A stretch of 64,000 nucleotides of DNA from Phycisphaerales bacterium. GTDB taxonomy: Bacteria; Planctomycetota; Phycisphaerae; Phycisphaerales; UBA1924. Under the pieces are notes generated by a model. The model had not been told where the DNA came from. It did not search any database and worked only from the letters and a program-made list of their open reading frames with translations. The translations under genes and the position numbers were made by a program. How positions within the stretch are numbered: the first letter of the stretch is position 1; each line of letters opens with the position of its first letter. Shown piece after piece: positions 25,908 through 34,562 of this stretch. Where the stretch lies: NCBI GenBank assembly GCA_029260265.1, contig JAJDDO010000029.1, forward strand, positions 1 to 64,000. Reading direction: 5' to 3'.

Positions 25908-25913
25908 ATTCTA
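25908..25913 (-). promoter_or_regulatory. -10 box TAGAAT for the Gfo/Idh-like gene, leaderless
   Basis: On the minus strand TAGAAT is followed by 6 bases and then the ATG at 25901. No Shine-Dalgarno sequence. It lies back to back with the rnpB promoter. Confidence 0.5.
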
Positions 25914-25943
25914 CACGAATGTTCGTCCCCGGATTCGTCTCCC

Positions 25944-25949
25944 TATACT
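25944..25949 (+). promoter_or_regulatory. -10 box TATACT for RNase P RNA
   Basis: TATACT ends 9 bases before the first paired base of the RNase P P1 helix, which places the start site close to the mature 5' end. This supports reading TATACT as the -10 element elsewhere in the window. Confidence 0.65.
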
Positions 25950-25956
25950 CTGTTGA

Positions 25957-26418
25957 CAGATGCAGCAAGGCGATCGCTCGTGGGTGCAAGCCCACGGGAG
26001 GAAAGTCCGAGCACGAAAGGAAACGGTGGTGGGTAACGCCCACCCGTCCGAACAACCTCTTCCGAGGTCGGCTGCGGGCGAGGGAAAGTGCCACAGAGAA
26101 TGAACCGCCGATGACCGGGTTGCCCTACGGGTCTGCCCGGAACAGGTAAGGGTGAAAAGGTGCGGTAAGAGCGCACCGCCCGCTTGGTGACAAGCGGGGC
26201 AAGGTAAACCCCACCGCGTGCAAGCCCAAGCAGGGTCGTGTGTGTTCCGCACAATCGGCCCGGGTAGGGTGCTGGGAGCGCATGCTCCTCACCGTGTTGG
26301 CAACAGCACGGGCAGAGAAATGATCGCCCACGCGGTCAGGTCCGACCCACACGCCCCCGTCAAAGGAGCGGGTCGGAAACCAACCGTGGGACAAAACTCG
26401 GCTTACCAGCTGCATCCA
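25957..26418 (+). ncRNA. rnpB: RNase P RNA (bacterial class A)
   Basis: The RNA component of RNase P, which removes tRNA 5' leaders. Conserved elements in order: the P4 strand GAGGAAAGTCCGAGC near 26000, AGGGTGAAAAGGTGCGGTAA with AGAGCGCACCGC near 26150, AGGTAAACCCCACC near 26200, AGAAATGATCGCC near 26310 and ACAAAACTCGGCTTA near 26392. The ends pair as the P1 helix: GATGCAGC (25959-25966) with GCTGCATC (26409-26416). Length of about 460 bases is on the long side of normal. A terminator hairpin follows at once. Confidence 0.96.
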
Positions 26419-26427
26419 GCCGCAATC

Positions 26428-26465
26428 GCACTCCTACGGGAAACCGTGGGGGTGCGGCCTTTTTT
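26428..26465 (+). terminator. Rho-independent terminator of rnpB
   Basis: GCACTCCTACGG pairs with CCGTGGGGGTGC (two G-U pairs) around a short loop, followed by CGGCC and a run of T. Confidence 0.85.
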
Positions 26466-26487
26466 GGACGGTGTGTTTACTCGAGCC

Positions 26488-26582
26488 CGGGTGCCACCAC
26501 TCGCCCGAAGGGCGCAGTAGTGCTGGAGTTACCAGCAGATCGAAGTCACTACTGCGCAGAAGACAGCGAGTAGTGGCACCCG
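26488..26582. repeat. 95-base imperfect palindrome
   Basis: The outer arms CGGGTGCCACCACTCGC and GCGAGTAGTGGCACCCG and the inner arms GCGCAGTAGTG and CACTACTGCGC make a two-stage hairpin with small side bulges and a loop of about 25 bases. It lies between rnpB and the convergent DUF4190 gene and codes for nothing recognisable. The outer arm shares TGGCACCCG with repeats at 36025-36080. Confidence 0.75.
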
Positions 26583-26617
26583 ACGAGGTCTTGAGGAACT
26601 GCCAGACTCGACCTAGT

Positions 26618-27139
26618 TCACATGATTGCGACGATAATCACAATCCATCCAACCACAGAGAGCGTCAATGCGATCCAACCGCAGATCCGCCCGGTTAATG
26701 CAAATCCCTTGGTCTGTCCACCTCGTTCGCCGCGTTTAAACTGCCTAGCCGCAACTTCACCGAACACAATCCCCAGAATGCCGAGAACAATGGATGGGAT
26801 CCCATACATCATGCATCCGGGCAACGCAGTTATCCCACAGACCATTGATGCGATGGACATCCCAGAGAGTGGCGGCTGAATGTTTGATTCCCAAATCGGC
26901 TTGCCACATTCCGGACAGTTTGATCCGACATCCAGACCCGTCAGTTCATACTGGCAAAATGTGCACCGCGGCGCGTTCGAATATGGCTGCCAACTCGCCG
27001 CTGCATCACCATCGACCGGCGGAACATTCTCAGGCCGGTGCGCTTTATGATCGTCGTGCGATACACGCCCGCCAGCCATCGGGTCTCGTTCAATTTCATC
27101 ATCGAACGGCGAATCAATATGCCCATCTTCATTTTCCAT
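26618..27139 (-). CDS. DUF4190 membrane protein with zinc ribbon
   Basis: 173 residues. An acidic N-terminus of about 55 residues is followed by a zinc ribbon (RCTFCQYELTGL, NCPECGKPIW) and a DUF4190 domain: two membrane helices flanking FGEVAARQFKRG and GFALTGRICGWIALTL. Function of the domain is unknown. On the minus strand TAGAAT ends 6 bases before the ATG and there is no ribosome site, so translation may be leaderless. Confidence 0.8.
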   Translation of the reverse strand: MENEDGHIDSPFDDEIERDPMAGGRVSHDDHKAHRPENVPPVDGDAAASWQPYSNAPRCTFCQYELTGLDVGSNCPECGKPIWESNIQPPLSGMSIASMVCGITALPGCMMYGIPSIVLGILGIVFGEVAARQFKRGERGGQTKGFALTGRICGWIALTLSVVGWIVIIVAIM

Positions 27140-27243
27140 ACCCTGATTCTACCATACTTCTTGTGACAATTTCGTCAACCTGCACCCTCATCACCCGGTA
27201 TCATCTCCAGACATACTTCCCTGACCGCATCAAAGGACCAATC

Positions 27244-29424
27244 ATGCACCAACTGGCCACCATGCTGACCCTTATCGCCGCCTCCACCGCGCTGCTCGCG
27301 GGACCACCAGAGACCGAGACCCGCCCAGTCACCGAGACCATCCACGGCGTCGAGGTCACCGACAACTACCAATGGCTCGAAGGCGATAACACTGATCTCG
27401 AAAACATGGGCCGACTGACCGACGAAGTCGCCGCTTGGACCGATACTCAAAACGACTACACCCGATCAATCCTCGACAAACTTCCAGGCAGGAAGGCACT
27501 GGAAGAACGCCTCCGTGAACTCATGGAAGTCCCCTCCATCGGCTCACCTGTGCCCTATGGCAATCGCTACTTTTACTCTCGCCGCGAAGGCACCCAGCCA
27601 CAGGCTGTCCGCTACTACCGTGATGGGCTCAAAGGCAAAGAGCACACCCTGCTCGACCCACAAACGATCAACGCATCTGGGCTCACCACCATCTCGTGGA
27701 CCGCCCCCAACGCCGACGGCTCGCTCATGGCGTTCGGAATCTACACCGCAGGCGATGAGAACTCCACGCTCTACATCATGGATGTCGACTCTAAGGAATG
27801 GTTCGCCGATGAAATCCCAGGCAAGGTCAACTTCTCTGGATGGATGCCTGACAACACCGGCTTTTTCTACGAACGCCTCGAAGACCTCGACGACGCCTAC
27901 TCCTCTGTCATGAAGTACCATAAAATCGGTACCCATCACCGCCAGGACCAGATCCTCTTCCGCCAGAAAGACATCAACTTCTTTTATGGTGATCTCAATA
28001 AAACCGAATCCGAACTCGATGCCCTCAAAACAACCTGGGGCCCCTTCGGCTCCCCCTCCGAGGACGGACGCTGGCTCACTGTTGGCTACTGGACAGGCAC
28101 CGCCGGGATCGATCTCTGGATCGCGGACCTCTCAGAATGGTTCCGAACAGGCGAACTCAATATCAAGCCAATGGCCATCGGAAAAATGGGACGCATCGGT
28201 GGGTCACACTACGACGGCGATCGCCTCTTCATACAGCACTCCTTCGACGCACCCAACGGCATGGTCTCCGTCATCGACCTCAACAATCCAGCGTTTGAGA
28301 ACTGGAAGCCCGTTGTTGCTCACGATGACAAACTGGTTGTCGATGGCGTCAACTTTGCACGCGGCATCATCGCGGTCGACTACCTCGAAAACGCGAGCAC
28401 CAAAATCGCACTCTTTGATAACGACGGCAACTCTTTAGGCGATCTCCCCCTTCCCGGAATTGGCTCGGCCGGGCTCTCGACATCCGACGATCGAACCGAG
28501 GCATTTCTCTCTTTCTCCTCTTTCAATATGCCTCGATCGATCTACAAGGTTGACCTCGCCAACGGCGATCGAGAACTCTGGGCGCGCCCGGGTGTTCCCG
28601 TTGACCCGTCATCCATCGAGGTGAAACAAGTCTGGTATGATTCCAAGGACGGTACCCCGGTCTCCATGTTTGTCGTGCATAAAAAGGATCTTGTTCTCGA
28701 CGGCACAAACCCCACGATTCTGTATGGATACGGCGGGTTCGATAGCTCCCAGACCCCGTATTTTTCATCCACCCTCTTCCCGTGGTACGAGAACGGCGGG
28801 GTCTACGCTGTCGCCAACCTCCGCGGCGGTGGTGAATACGGCAACGCCTGGCACGAAGCGGGCATGCTCGATCAAAAACAAAATGTCTTTGATGACTTCA
28901 TCGCAGCCGGCGAATGGCTCGTCGAGAACGGATACACCAACACCAAACAACTCGGAATCGCCGGCGGCTCCAACGGCGGGCTCCTCACAGGTGCCGTCAT
29001 GGTTCAGCGCCCAGACCTCTTCAGCGCGGTCATCACCGCCGTCCCATTGCTTGATATGGTCCGCTACCAGAACTTCCTGATGGCGCGGTACTGGGTCCCC
29101 GAATACGGCTCATCTGAAAACGCGGACCAGTTTGAATACATCATGAAGTATTCGCCCTACCACAATGTAAAACCGGGAACAAAGTACCCGGCTGTGCTCT
29201 ACACCGCGGGTGAAAACGATACCCGTGTTCATCCATTGCACTCGCGTAAAATGGCCGCACTCGTCCAAGCCTCAACCGGATCGGATCAAGCTGCAGAGCC
29301 TGTTCTGCTGTGGGTTGATCGTGAGGGCGGGCACGGGCAGGGCAAGCCATTGCACCTGCGCATTCGTGATGTCGCCGACCAACGCATCTTCATGATGTGG
29401 CAACTCGGAATGATCAAGGAATAA
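27244..29424 (+). CDS. Prolyl oligopeptidase family serine peptidase (S9A)
   Basis: 726 residues with a signal peptide (MHQLATMLTLIAASTALLAG), so probably periplasmic. The N-terminal half is a seven-bladed beta-propeller starting after the typical ETIHGVEVTDNYQWLE. The C-terminal alpha/beta hydrolase has the nucleophile in AGGSNGGLLTG, the aspartate in GENDTRVHPLHS and the histidine in GGHGQGKP. It would cut after proline in short peptides. The ATG at 27244 follows AAAGGA. Confidence 0.93.
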   Translation: MHQLATMLTLIAASTALLAGPPETETRPVTETIHGVEVTDNYQWLEGDNTDLENMGRLTDEVAAWTDTQNDYTRSILDKLPGRKALEERLRELMEVPSIGSPVPYGNRYFYSRREGTQPQAVRYYRDGLKGKEHTLLDPQTINASGLTTISWTAPNADGSLMAFGIYTAGDENSTLYIMDVDSKEWFADEIPGKVNFSGWMPDNTGFFYERLEDLDDAYSSVMKYHKIGTHHRQDQILFRQKDINFFYGDLNKTESELDALKTTWGPFGSPSEDGRWLTVGYWTGTAGIDLWIADLSEWFRTGELNIKPMAIGKMGRIGGSHYDGDRLFIQHSFDAPNGMVSVIDLNNPAFENWKPVVAHDDKLVVDGVNFARGIIAVDYLENASTKIALFDNDGNSLGDLPLPGIGSAGLSTSDDRTEAFLSFSSFNMPRSIYKVDLANGDRELWARPGVPVDPSSIEVKQVWYDSKDGTPVSMFVVHKKDLVLDGTNPTILYGYGGFDSSQTPYFSSTLFPWYENGGVYAVANLRGGGEYGNAWHEAGMLDQKQNVFDDFIAAGEWLVENGYTNTKQLGIAGGSNGGLLTGAVMVQRPDLFSAVITAVPLLDMVRYQNFLMARYWVPEYGSSENADQFEYIMKYSPYHNVKPGTKYPAVLYTAGENDTRVHPLHSRKMAALVQASTGSDQAAEPVLLWVDREGGHGQGKPLHLRIRDVADQRIFMMWQLGMIKE

Positions 29425-29447
29425 GCACGAAATTTTCACATCCTCGT

Positions 29448-29945
29448 TTAGGCCAACAAATCCAGCACCCGCTGACCCTGCTCTCGCCCGATCAGCATCA
29501 CGCGGATCGAGGCTTCTCCCAAAATCTGCGCCCGGATCGACTCGCTGACCTCTCGTCCATAGTCCGCGTCGCGAATCTGTGATTGCGCTCGCGCCGTGTT
29601 GATCAACTCGGTCTCCATCGCACGAGATTCGGCCTCATTCGCCCGTTGCTCCATCCCGATGCTCGCCCGCTGCTCAACGGTCGTCACCGGGTCCGAAACA
29701 GAAGCCAACTCCGCCTCCTGAATCGACAGCATGCTATTCGTTCGCGCGTTGGAAACGATCATCGAATCCAACTCCGCAATGCGTGAGCCCAACCGCTCAG
29801 AAGCAATCAGCCCCGCGGGATCATCCGCACCGCGATTGATCCGAAGCCCCGTCGCTAGCCGCTCAGATGATTGAGCAAGGGCCTGCCGGCTTTGGCTCAG
29901 CCCCCGAATCCCGACGGATGAAAACGCTGTTGGTGAAATAGGCAT
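29448..29945 (-). CDS. Minimal flagellin-like protein
   Basis: 165 residues, far below the usual 270 or more. The N-terminal part has the flagellin D0/D1 signature SERLATGLRINRGADDPAGL with IASERLGSRI. The C-terminal part has the other signature, SQIRDADYGREVSESIRAQI followed by VLDLLA. The stretch between is only about 60 residues, so the surface domains D2/D3 and part of the D1 helices are missing. The ATG at 29945 is preferred; a TTG at 29960 would add five residues. It could be a minor filament protein, a hook-filament junction variant or a remnant. No other flagellar genes are nearby. Confidence 0.75.
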   Translation of the reverse strand: MPISPTAFSSVGIRGLSQSRQALAQSSERLATGLRINRGADDPAGLIASERLGSRIAELDSMIVSNARTNSMLSIQEAELASVSDPVTTVEQRASIGMEQRANEAESRAMETELINTARAQSQIRDADYGREVSESIRAQILGEASIRVMLIGREQGQRVLDLLA

Positions 29946-30155
29946 TCCATGAATATCCAAAGCCCGATGTCTGTTGGCCAGCGAGATCAGAACTGCATGA
30001 ATCGGTTATGCAACAGAGGCAATCTGGGAGGTTTATCTCCGCCTTACGCGTTGAACATCACGAGTCTTTCCGGTCCGATAGCCGTTCATTGCCGCCAAGA
30101 TTGTCAGCCAAACTCCTGACGAAAAACAGCTCTCGAAATCTATCCCCATTTCCAG

Positions 30156-30161
30156 TATACT
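30156..30161 (+). promoter_or_regulatory. -10 box TATACT upstream of the DUF1801 gene
   Basis: TATACT is 44 bases before the ATG at 30206, and a GGAGG site lies in between. Conventional leader. Confidence 0.5.
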
Positions 30162-30205
30162 GCTCGCAACCAACAGTTGGATCCAACTCTTGAAGTGGAG
30201 GAATC

Positions 30206-30625
30206 ATGGCAGAAAACAAAACCAAAGCAACCAAGCAATCGGTTCCGGCCTATCTGAAAACCATTGATACCAAGTATCTCGCCGACTGTAAACAACTGAT
30301 CAAGATCATGTCCGAAATCACAGGGGAAAAGTCGACCATGTGGGGACCGTCAATCGTTGGCTTCGGCACCTACCACTATGTGTATGACTCGGGGCGCGAA
30401 GGGGATTTCATGCTCTGCGGCTTCTCGCCACGAAAGACAGCACTAACACTCTACATCATGGCCGGGTTCAAGAAACATCCTGAACTGATGGAACAACTCG
30501 GCAAATACAAGACCGGAAAATCCTGCCTGTACATCAAATCGCTCGATGATGTGCATATCCCCACACTCAAAAAACTCATCCGGGAGTCAGTCAAATACAT
30601 CATCAAGAAATACCCAGAAAACTAA
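30206..30625 (+). CDS. DUF1801 (YdhG-like) protein
   Basis: 139 residues. The pattern WGPSIVGFGTYHYVYDSGRE followed by FSPRKTALTLYIM and GKSCLYIKSLDDVHIPTLKKLI matches the DUF1801/YdhG fold, a small soluble family related to iron-chaperone-like proteins. The biochemical role is not settled. Start supported by GGAGG. The gene is AT-richer than most of the window (about 45% GC in one line counted), which may indicate transfer. Confidence 0.8.
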   Translation: MAENKTKATKQSVPAYLKTIDTKYLADCKQLIKIMSEITGEKSTMWGPSIVGFGTYHYVYDSGREGDFMLCGFSPRKTALTLYIMAGFKKHPELMEQLGKYKTGKSCLYIKSLDDVHIPTLKKLIRESVKYIIKKYPEN

Positions 30626-30637
30626 TTATGCTTCGGA

Positions 30638-31489
30638 CTATTCAAACACAATCGTTCGCCGCCCATCGACAATGATGCGGTCCTCAAGGTGCATCCGGAC
30701 CGCCTCTGCGAGCACCACACGCTCAAGATCACGCCCCTTGCGAACAAGGTCTTCGATGGTATCGCGGTGGGTGACATGGGCTGTTCGCTGAGCGACAATC
30801 GGGCCCTCGTCAAGATCGTCGGTGACATAATGAGCCGTCGCACCAATGAGCTTTACGCCGCGTTCGAAGGCTCGGTGATAAGGTTTGGCGCCCGCGAACG
30901 CGGGCAAAAAACTATGATGGATATTGATAATCCGATTCGGAAAATGCGCGATGAAAGCGGGCGAGAGAATCTGCATGTACCTCGCAAGCACCACCAGGTC
31001 AACTTGGTCGGATTTGAGCAGTTCAATAATCTGTGTCTCTTGCGCGATCTTCGTTTGTGCGCTGACCATCAGGTGGTCGTACGGAAATCCGAATGAGTTT
31101 GCCAGATTGCCGGCGTCGGCATGGTTGGAGATGACACGCGTGACGGTGGCAGGGAGCTCGGCGATGGATGCCCGCCAGAGAAGGTCGGCGACACAATGGG
31201 TCTGCTTGCTGCAGAGAATAGCCATACGCGGCAGCGGCCCGGGCCAGCGGATGCGATAGCGGAGATCCAGTTCTCCAAGCGTTGATTCGAGCCTAGCTCG
31301 GTCGTCTATTCCCTCGAAGGTCAAACGCATCGAGAAGCGGCCGTCGTTCGGGTCAGCGTGCTGGTCGGCGTCGAGCACATTGCCGCCGCAGCCGGCGACG
31401 GCTGTGGTGACGGCGGCGATCACGCCCTTGCGGTCCGGGCAGCTAATCAGGAGATGGGCGATCTTGGATTCGTTCACGGTGGTGCTCAT
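30638..31489 (-). CDS. purU: Formyltetrahydrofolate deformylase
   Basis: 283 residues. An N-terminal ACT domain (HLLISCPDRKGVIAAVTTAV) is followed by a formyltransferase-like catalytic domain with VISNHAD, LARYMQILSP, NIHHSFLPAFAGAKPYHRAF and ATAHYVTDDLDEGPIV, containing the asparagine, histidine and aspartate used by PurU/PurN. It hydrolyses 10-formyl-THF to formate and THF, balancing one-carbon pools. The ATG at 31489 starts directly before the ACT domain. A TAGAAA box about 7 bases upstream, with no ribosome site, hints at leaderless translation. Confidence 0.93.
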   Translation of the reverse strand: MSTTVNESKIAHLLISCPDRKGVIAAVTTAVAGCGGNVLDADQHADPNDGRFSMRLTFEGIDDRARLESTLGELDLRYRIRWPGPLPRMAILCSKQTHCVADLLWRASIAELPATVTRVISNHADAGNLANSFGFPYDHLMVSAQTKIAQETQIIELLKSDQVDLVVLARYMQILSPAFIAHFPNRIINIHHSFLPAFAGAKPYHRAFERGVKLIGATAHYVTDDLDEGPIVAQRTAHVTHRDTIEDLVRKGRDLERVVLAEAVRMHLEDRIIVDGRRTIVFE

Positions 31490-31600
31490 TGTGGGGTTTC
31501 TATTCGGGCCGAGGCATTGTTTCATCGGCAAGATCATCAGTAGGCTGGCGAGGAAATAGACAGATTAGGTGCTGAAACTGAACGCTTTGCTTTGCGTAGA

Positions 31601-32086
31601 TCAGCTCTCGACCAGGTCTTCGCGATAGATGACACGGAAGCGTTCGCAGAGCAGGGGCATCGTCTCCGAGGGTTCCTTGCCGATGCGAGGGAGTGTGCGG
31701 GAGAAGAAGGCCCAGTGCTCACGCCGCCAGTATTCGTAAGAACGATCGCCCTCGCCTTCGTGATACGCAAAATCTGCGGTAACCTTGTTGAACGGAGTCT
31801 CGATGACAGAGATCGTTTCGATGATACAGCGAGGCTGATCGCGCCCGTCAACAATGATCGCGAGTGTGCCCTCAGCGAGGGGCGTTTCTTGTTCGAACTC
31901 CCATTCCCAGAGCGACGAGCAAGTCGCGGTCTTGATGCCCTCGAGAATTGGTACAAGCAGCTCGTCAGCCATCTGAGGAGAATCGCCGAAAGAGTCGACA
32001 ATGATCGGCGTGTCCGCGTGCTCTCGATGGGCTTTGCGGAAGCGTTCCATATACTGCTGAATCTGTGGATCGAAAAGCGTCGCCAT
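31601..32086 (-). CDS. ASCH-domain protein
   Basis: 161 residues. The central region EGIKTATCSSLWEWEFEQE followed by GTLAIIVDGRDQPRCIIETI and VTADFAYHEGEGDRSYEYWR matches the ASCH fold (a PUA-like beta-barrel proposed to bind RNA). Members act as RNA-binding regulators or amidohydrolases such as YqfB; the role here is unknown. On the minus strand TACCCT ends 5 bases before the ATG, again without a ribosome site. Confidence 0.8.
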   Translation of the reverse strand: MATLFDPQIQQYMERFRKAHREHADTPIIVDSFGDSPQMADELLVPILEGIKTATCSSLWEWEFEQETPLAEGTLAIIVDGRDQPRCIIETISVIETPFNKVTADFAYHEGEGDRSYEYWRREHWAFFSRTLPRIGKEPSETMPLLCERFRVIYREDLVES

Positions 32087-32221
32087 GAGAGAGGGTACGC
32101 CAGAACGAACAGGACAGCCGCAACCGACAAGTGAAATCAGGGCTTGCACCTTCCAATAGCGTACAAAATCGGGTACCCTGAGCAAGAGTTCTGGTCATAG
32201 GTCCATTGAGAGGGGTTTGAT

Positions 32222-33130
32222 ATGCTTCGGTCTTCTGTTGGGTTGGGGGTTGCGGGGTTGATTTTTCTGGGGTCGGTGTTGATCGCGTACTCGATGGGCG
32301 CATCGATGCATGCTGATCCGCATGCAGCTTCGGCTTCAGGCTTGGTCTTGACAAACAGCGAGGTTCGGTTTGAGCCAGAACCGGTGGAAGATTTGGAGAG
32401 AACCACGGAAGCGGTGAGTCCGGGCGAGGGGAATGGTGCCGCGCGTGGGGGGGCGCTCAACTCATTCACCTATCAGGGTGTGCTGACGGATCTCAGCGGT
32501 GTGCCAGCGGTTGGGCCGCTGCCGCTGGAGTTCCTGCTGTATGGAGATCCGGTTGGTGGAGGCGCACGCGTTGTGATCTCCGGAAGCTTCATTAATGACA
32601 TCATGCCCGATGCAGCGGGGCGATTCCAGGCCAATGTGGGGTTGCCATTTGGTTCGTCGATAAAAGACTTCAAAAACTTTGGCCTGCAGATCAACGACGG
32701 GACAGATTTCACCCCGATCGGTGATGAGATCGTGGTCAACCCGACTCCGTATGCATGGCTCAGCGAGTTCTCACGCTCAGCAGAAACACTGATCGATGAT
32801 CAGAGCCACACACTCGGCTTGCCAGCCGATTTCAACTCTGGACCGCTCGGTGGGGGGGTGCCGACGGCAACTCGCGTGGGGAGTATGGTGTTCCTCTCCG
32901 GGGAGATGGTGAACAACTTCCCGAACCCGAATGGGGCACTTGTAGGGACACTTCCGGTGGGGATGCGGCCCGCGAGCTCGCAGGTGATGACGATTCATGT
33001 TTCGTTGTCGACCATGAGCGGGAACGCGGCACTGCGGGTGACGACGAATGGCGAGATCCGGATTATCTCATCAAACTATGGGCCGGGGTTTGTATTCTTT
33101 TTGAATGGGGCGTGTTTCCCGGTTGAATGA
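32222..33130 (+). CDS. Secreted protein with tail-fibre-like C-terminus
   Basis: 302 residues. An N-terminal hydrophobic helix (VGLGVAGLIFLGSVLIAYSM) anchors or exports it. A planctomycete-type domain opens with FTYQGVLTDLSGVPAVGPLP. The last 90 residues (RVGSMVFLSGEMVNNF, VGTLPVGMRPASSQV, ALRVTTNGEIRI) follow the layout of C-terminal domains in phage tail-fibre and needle proteins. A surface appendage or adhesin is a reasonable guess. No other phage genes are nearby. Confidence 0.65.
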   Translation: MLRSSVGLGVAGLIFLGSVLIAYSMGASMHADPHAASASGLVLTNSEVRFEPEPVEDLERTTEAVSPGEGNGAARGGALNSFTYQGVLTDLSGVPAVGPLPLEFLLYGDPVGGGARVVISGSFINDIMPDAAGRFQANVGLPFGSSIKDFKNFGLQINDGTDFTPIGDEIVVNPTPYAWLSEFSRSAETLIDDQSHTLGLPADFNSGPLGGGVPTATRVGSMVFLSGEMVNNFPNPNGALVGTLPVGMRPASSQVMTIHVSLSTMSGNAALRVTTNGEIRIISSNYGPGFVFFLNGACFPVE

Positions 33131-33236
33131 GATTCTGAGCACCCGACTCCAAGGGTCCTTGTTCTTACCTGGTAAAACCTCAGTCATTATGTGGAAATAC
33201 ATCGCGCGTTCTGTTCAGCGAAGGATGAGAGATTAG

Positions 33237-34562
33237 ATGGGATTATTAACAACCCCTCGTTACCAGGCAGCACAATCGGGCACGCCGGGGAATCCACTAT
33301 TCTGGGATACCGTTCTAGATCAAAGTGACCTATTCGCTTATAACACAGTAAGTTGTGGCAAGGGTGGGCCATTTGGAGCGCAGCTCTGGCTTGTTCATGC
33401 GGCAAAGGATCATTATGTCTTAGTAGGAACAGCACAAGAGCCCGAGGATTCCAATGCTGTTGTTTCTAAGGGCAGGGCAAGTGCGCACGCGGAAGCAGAG
33501 AACCTATCTCCCGAAAAGAGAGCAGAGGTTATCCGGTTTCTTGAAGGCCATCGCGACGAAGGCTGGCAGATGGTTCAGGTATCCAGCGGCGAGAGCTGTC
33601 CAAGCTGCCGATCCAAGCAAGTCTTGCTCGCCAATGAGCTGATTGGGCGTGGGCTTCTTCGTGAAAATGATTTTCATGTCATTTTCAAAGCAACCTACGC
33701 CCAGACGAAAAGAGATGCGGGTTTTAATGATGCGCCGTATGATCAAGCATTTCGCGCTATTGCTGAGCTGGGTGTTTTCGATACAGACGAAGGTTTGCTT
33801 GGCCTTGAAGCGGCCTTGATGAGCAATGAAACTGCAGCCGCACAAATCAAATCAGGCGAGCTTGTGTACATCGCTGTTGATCATGCAAATAGCAGCGATC
33901 TGCCAGAGGGCGTTGACTCTATCTTGCGAAGGGCGGGCAGCCAGCCTGTGGCCATTATTGTTCGCACAGATGGATCTATTCTGAGCTCTGCAGTTGATCA
34001 GCGCAGCCTTGGGGGCGATGCGATGAACCGGCCGGAGAAAACAGCTCTTGTTGGTGCGCTCTATCAAGCAGCGGCTAATCTTCGTGAAGACGAAGGAAAG
34101 TTTGAATCGTGGGATTTAGAAGGCGCTCGTCTTTTTACGAATGTTCGCGATATTGGCCCCATGGCCTACTCGGAATCGCTTTGGTACAATCTATCAGGCA
34201 TTTCCGTTGTTGATGAGTATACGGACGCGGCGGTTGATTGCGTGGCACAAGAACTGCCTGGCACAGGGAATGCCGAGCTCTTTAAACAAGTGGCTGCAGA
34301 TTACGATGACCCCGCATCGCCGCTGAAAGTGATCTTTCATGGCGACCCCGAAGAGGCCAGTGTTGCACATCTTCTCTGGAAAGCAAAGATGGCGATGGAG
34401 ACCTTGCAGAATCGTCAAGCGGAGCGTTTGTCCGCGTTGGAGGAGGGGGCGAATCTTTGTATTCAGTATATAGATGGGACGCTTGCGTCATTGGCTCGTC
34501 TGGTGTGCTCTTCCCGCCAGAGTAGTCACTACGATGGGAAACAGGCTGAGCCTGAAGCGTAG
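33237..34562 (+). CDS. Tandem cytidine/guanine-deaminase-fold protein with degenerate second half
   Basis: 441 residues. Residues about 36-175 match the zinc deaminase fold, closest in pattern to GuaD-like guanine deaminases: GGPFGAQL, the zinc histidine and proton-shuttle glutamate in SAHAEAENL (H84, E86), SGESCPSCRS (C121, C124), then KRDAGFNDAPYDQAF. Residues about 205-360 repeat the same layout (NRPEKTALVGALYQAA, then LEGARLFTNVRDIGPMAYSE), but His is Arg265 and both cysteines are replaced, so this copy cannot bind zinc the same way. Substrate unknown. The gene is AT-richer than most neighbours and shows no export signal. Start codon at 33237 has only a weak upstream site. Confidence 0.72.
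   Translation: MGLLTTPRYQAAQSGTPGNPLFWDTVLDQSDLFAYNTVSCGKGGPFGAQLWLVHAAKDHYVLVGTAQEPEDSNAVVSKGRASAHAEAENLSPEKRAEVIRFLEGHRDEGWQMVQVSSGESCPSCRSKQVLLANELIGRGLLRENDFHVIFKATYAQTKRDAGFNDAPYDQAFRAIAELGVFDTDEGLLGLEAALMSNETAAAQIKSGELVYIAVDHANSSDLPEGVDSILRRAGSQPVAIIVRTDGSILSSAVDQRSLGGDAMNRPEKTALVGALYQAAANLREDEGKFESWDLEGARLFTNVRDIGPMAYSESLWYNLSGISVVDEYTDAAVDCVAQELPGTGNAELFKQVAADYDDPASPLKVIFHGDPEEASVAHLLWKAKMAMETLQNRQAERLSALEEGANLCIQYIDGTLASLARLVCSSRQSSHYDGKQAEPEA

Noticed and set aside
26488..26582. CRISPR array
   Set aside because: Only one palindrome with two arm pairs; no regular direct repeats or spacers, and no cas genes.
32222..33130. Prophage signal from the tail-fibre-like protein
   Set aside because: No capsid, terminase, portal, integrase or lysis genes are nearby, and the protein has a planctomycete export signal.
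33237..34562. Deaminase as a secreted polymorphic toxin
   Set aside because: No signal, PAAR, LXG, RHS or other delivery domain, and no obvious immunity gene; it has two deaminase folds and no N-terminal trafficking region.
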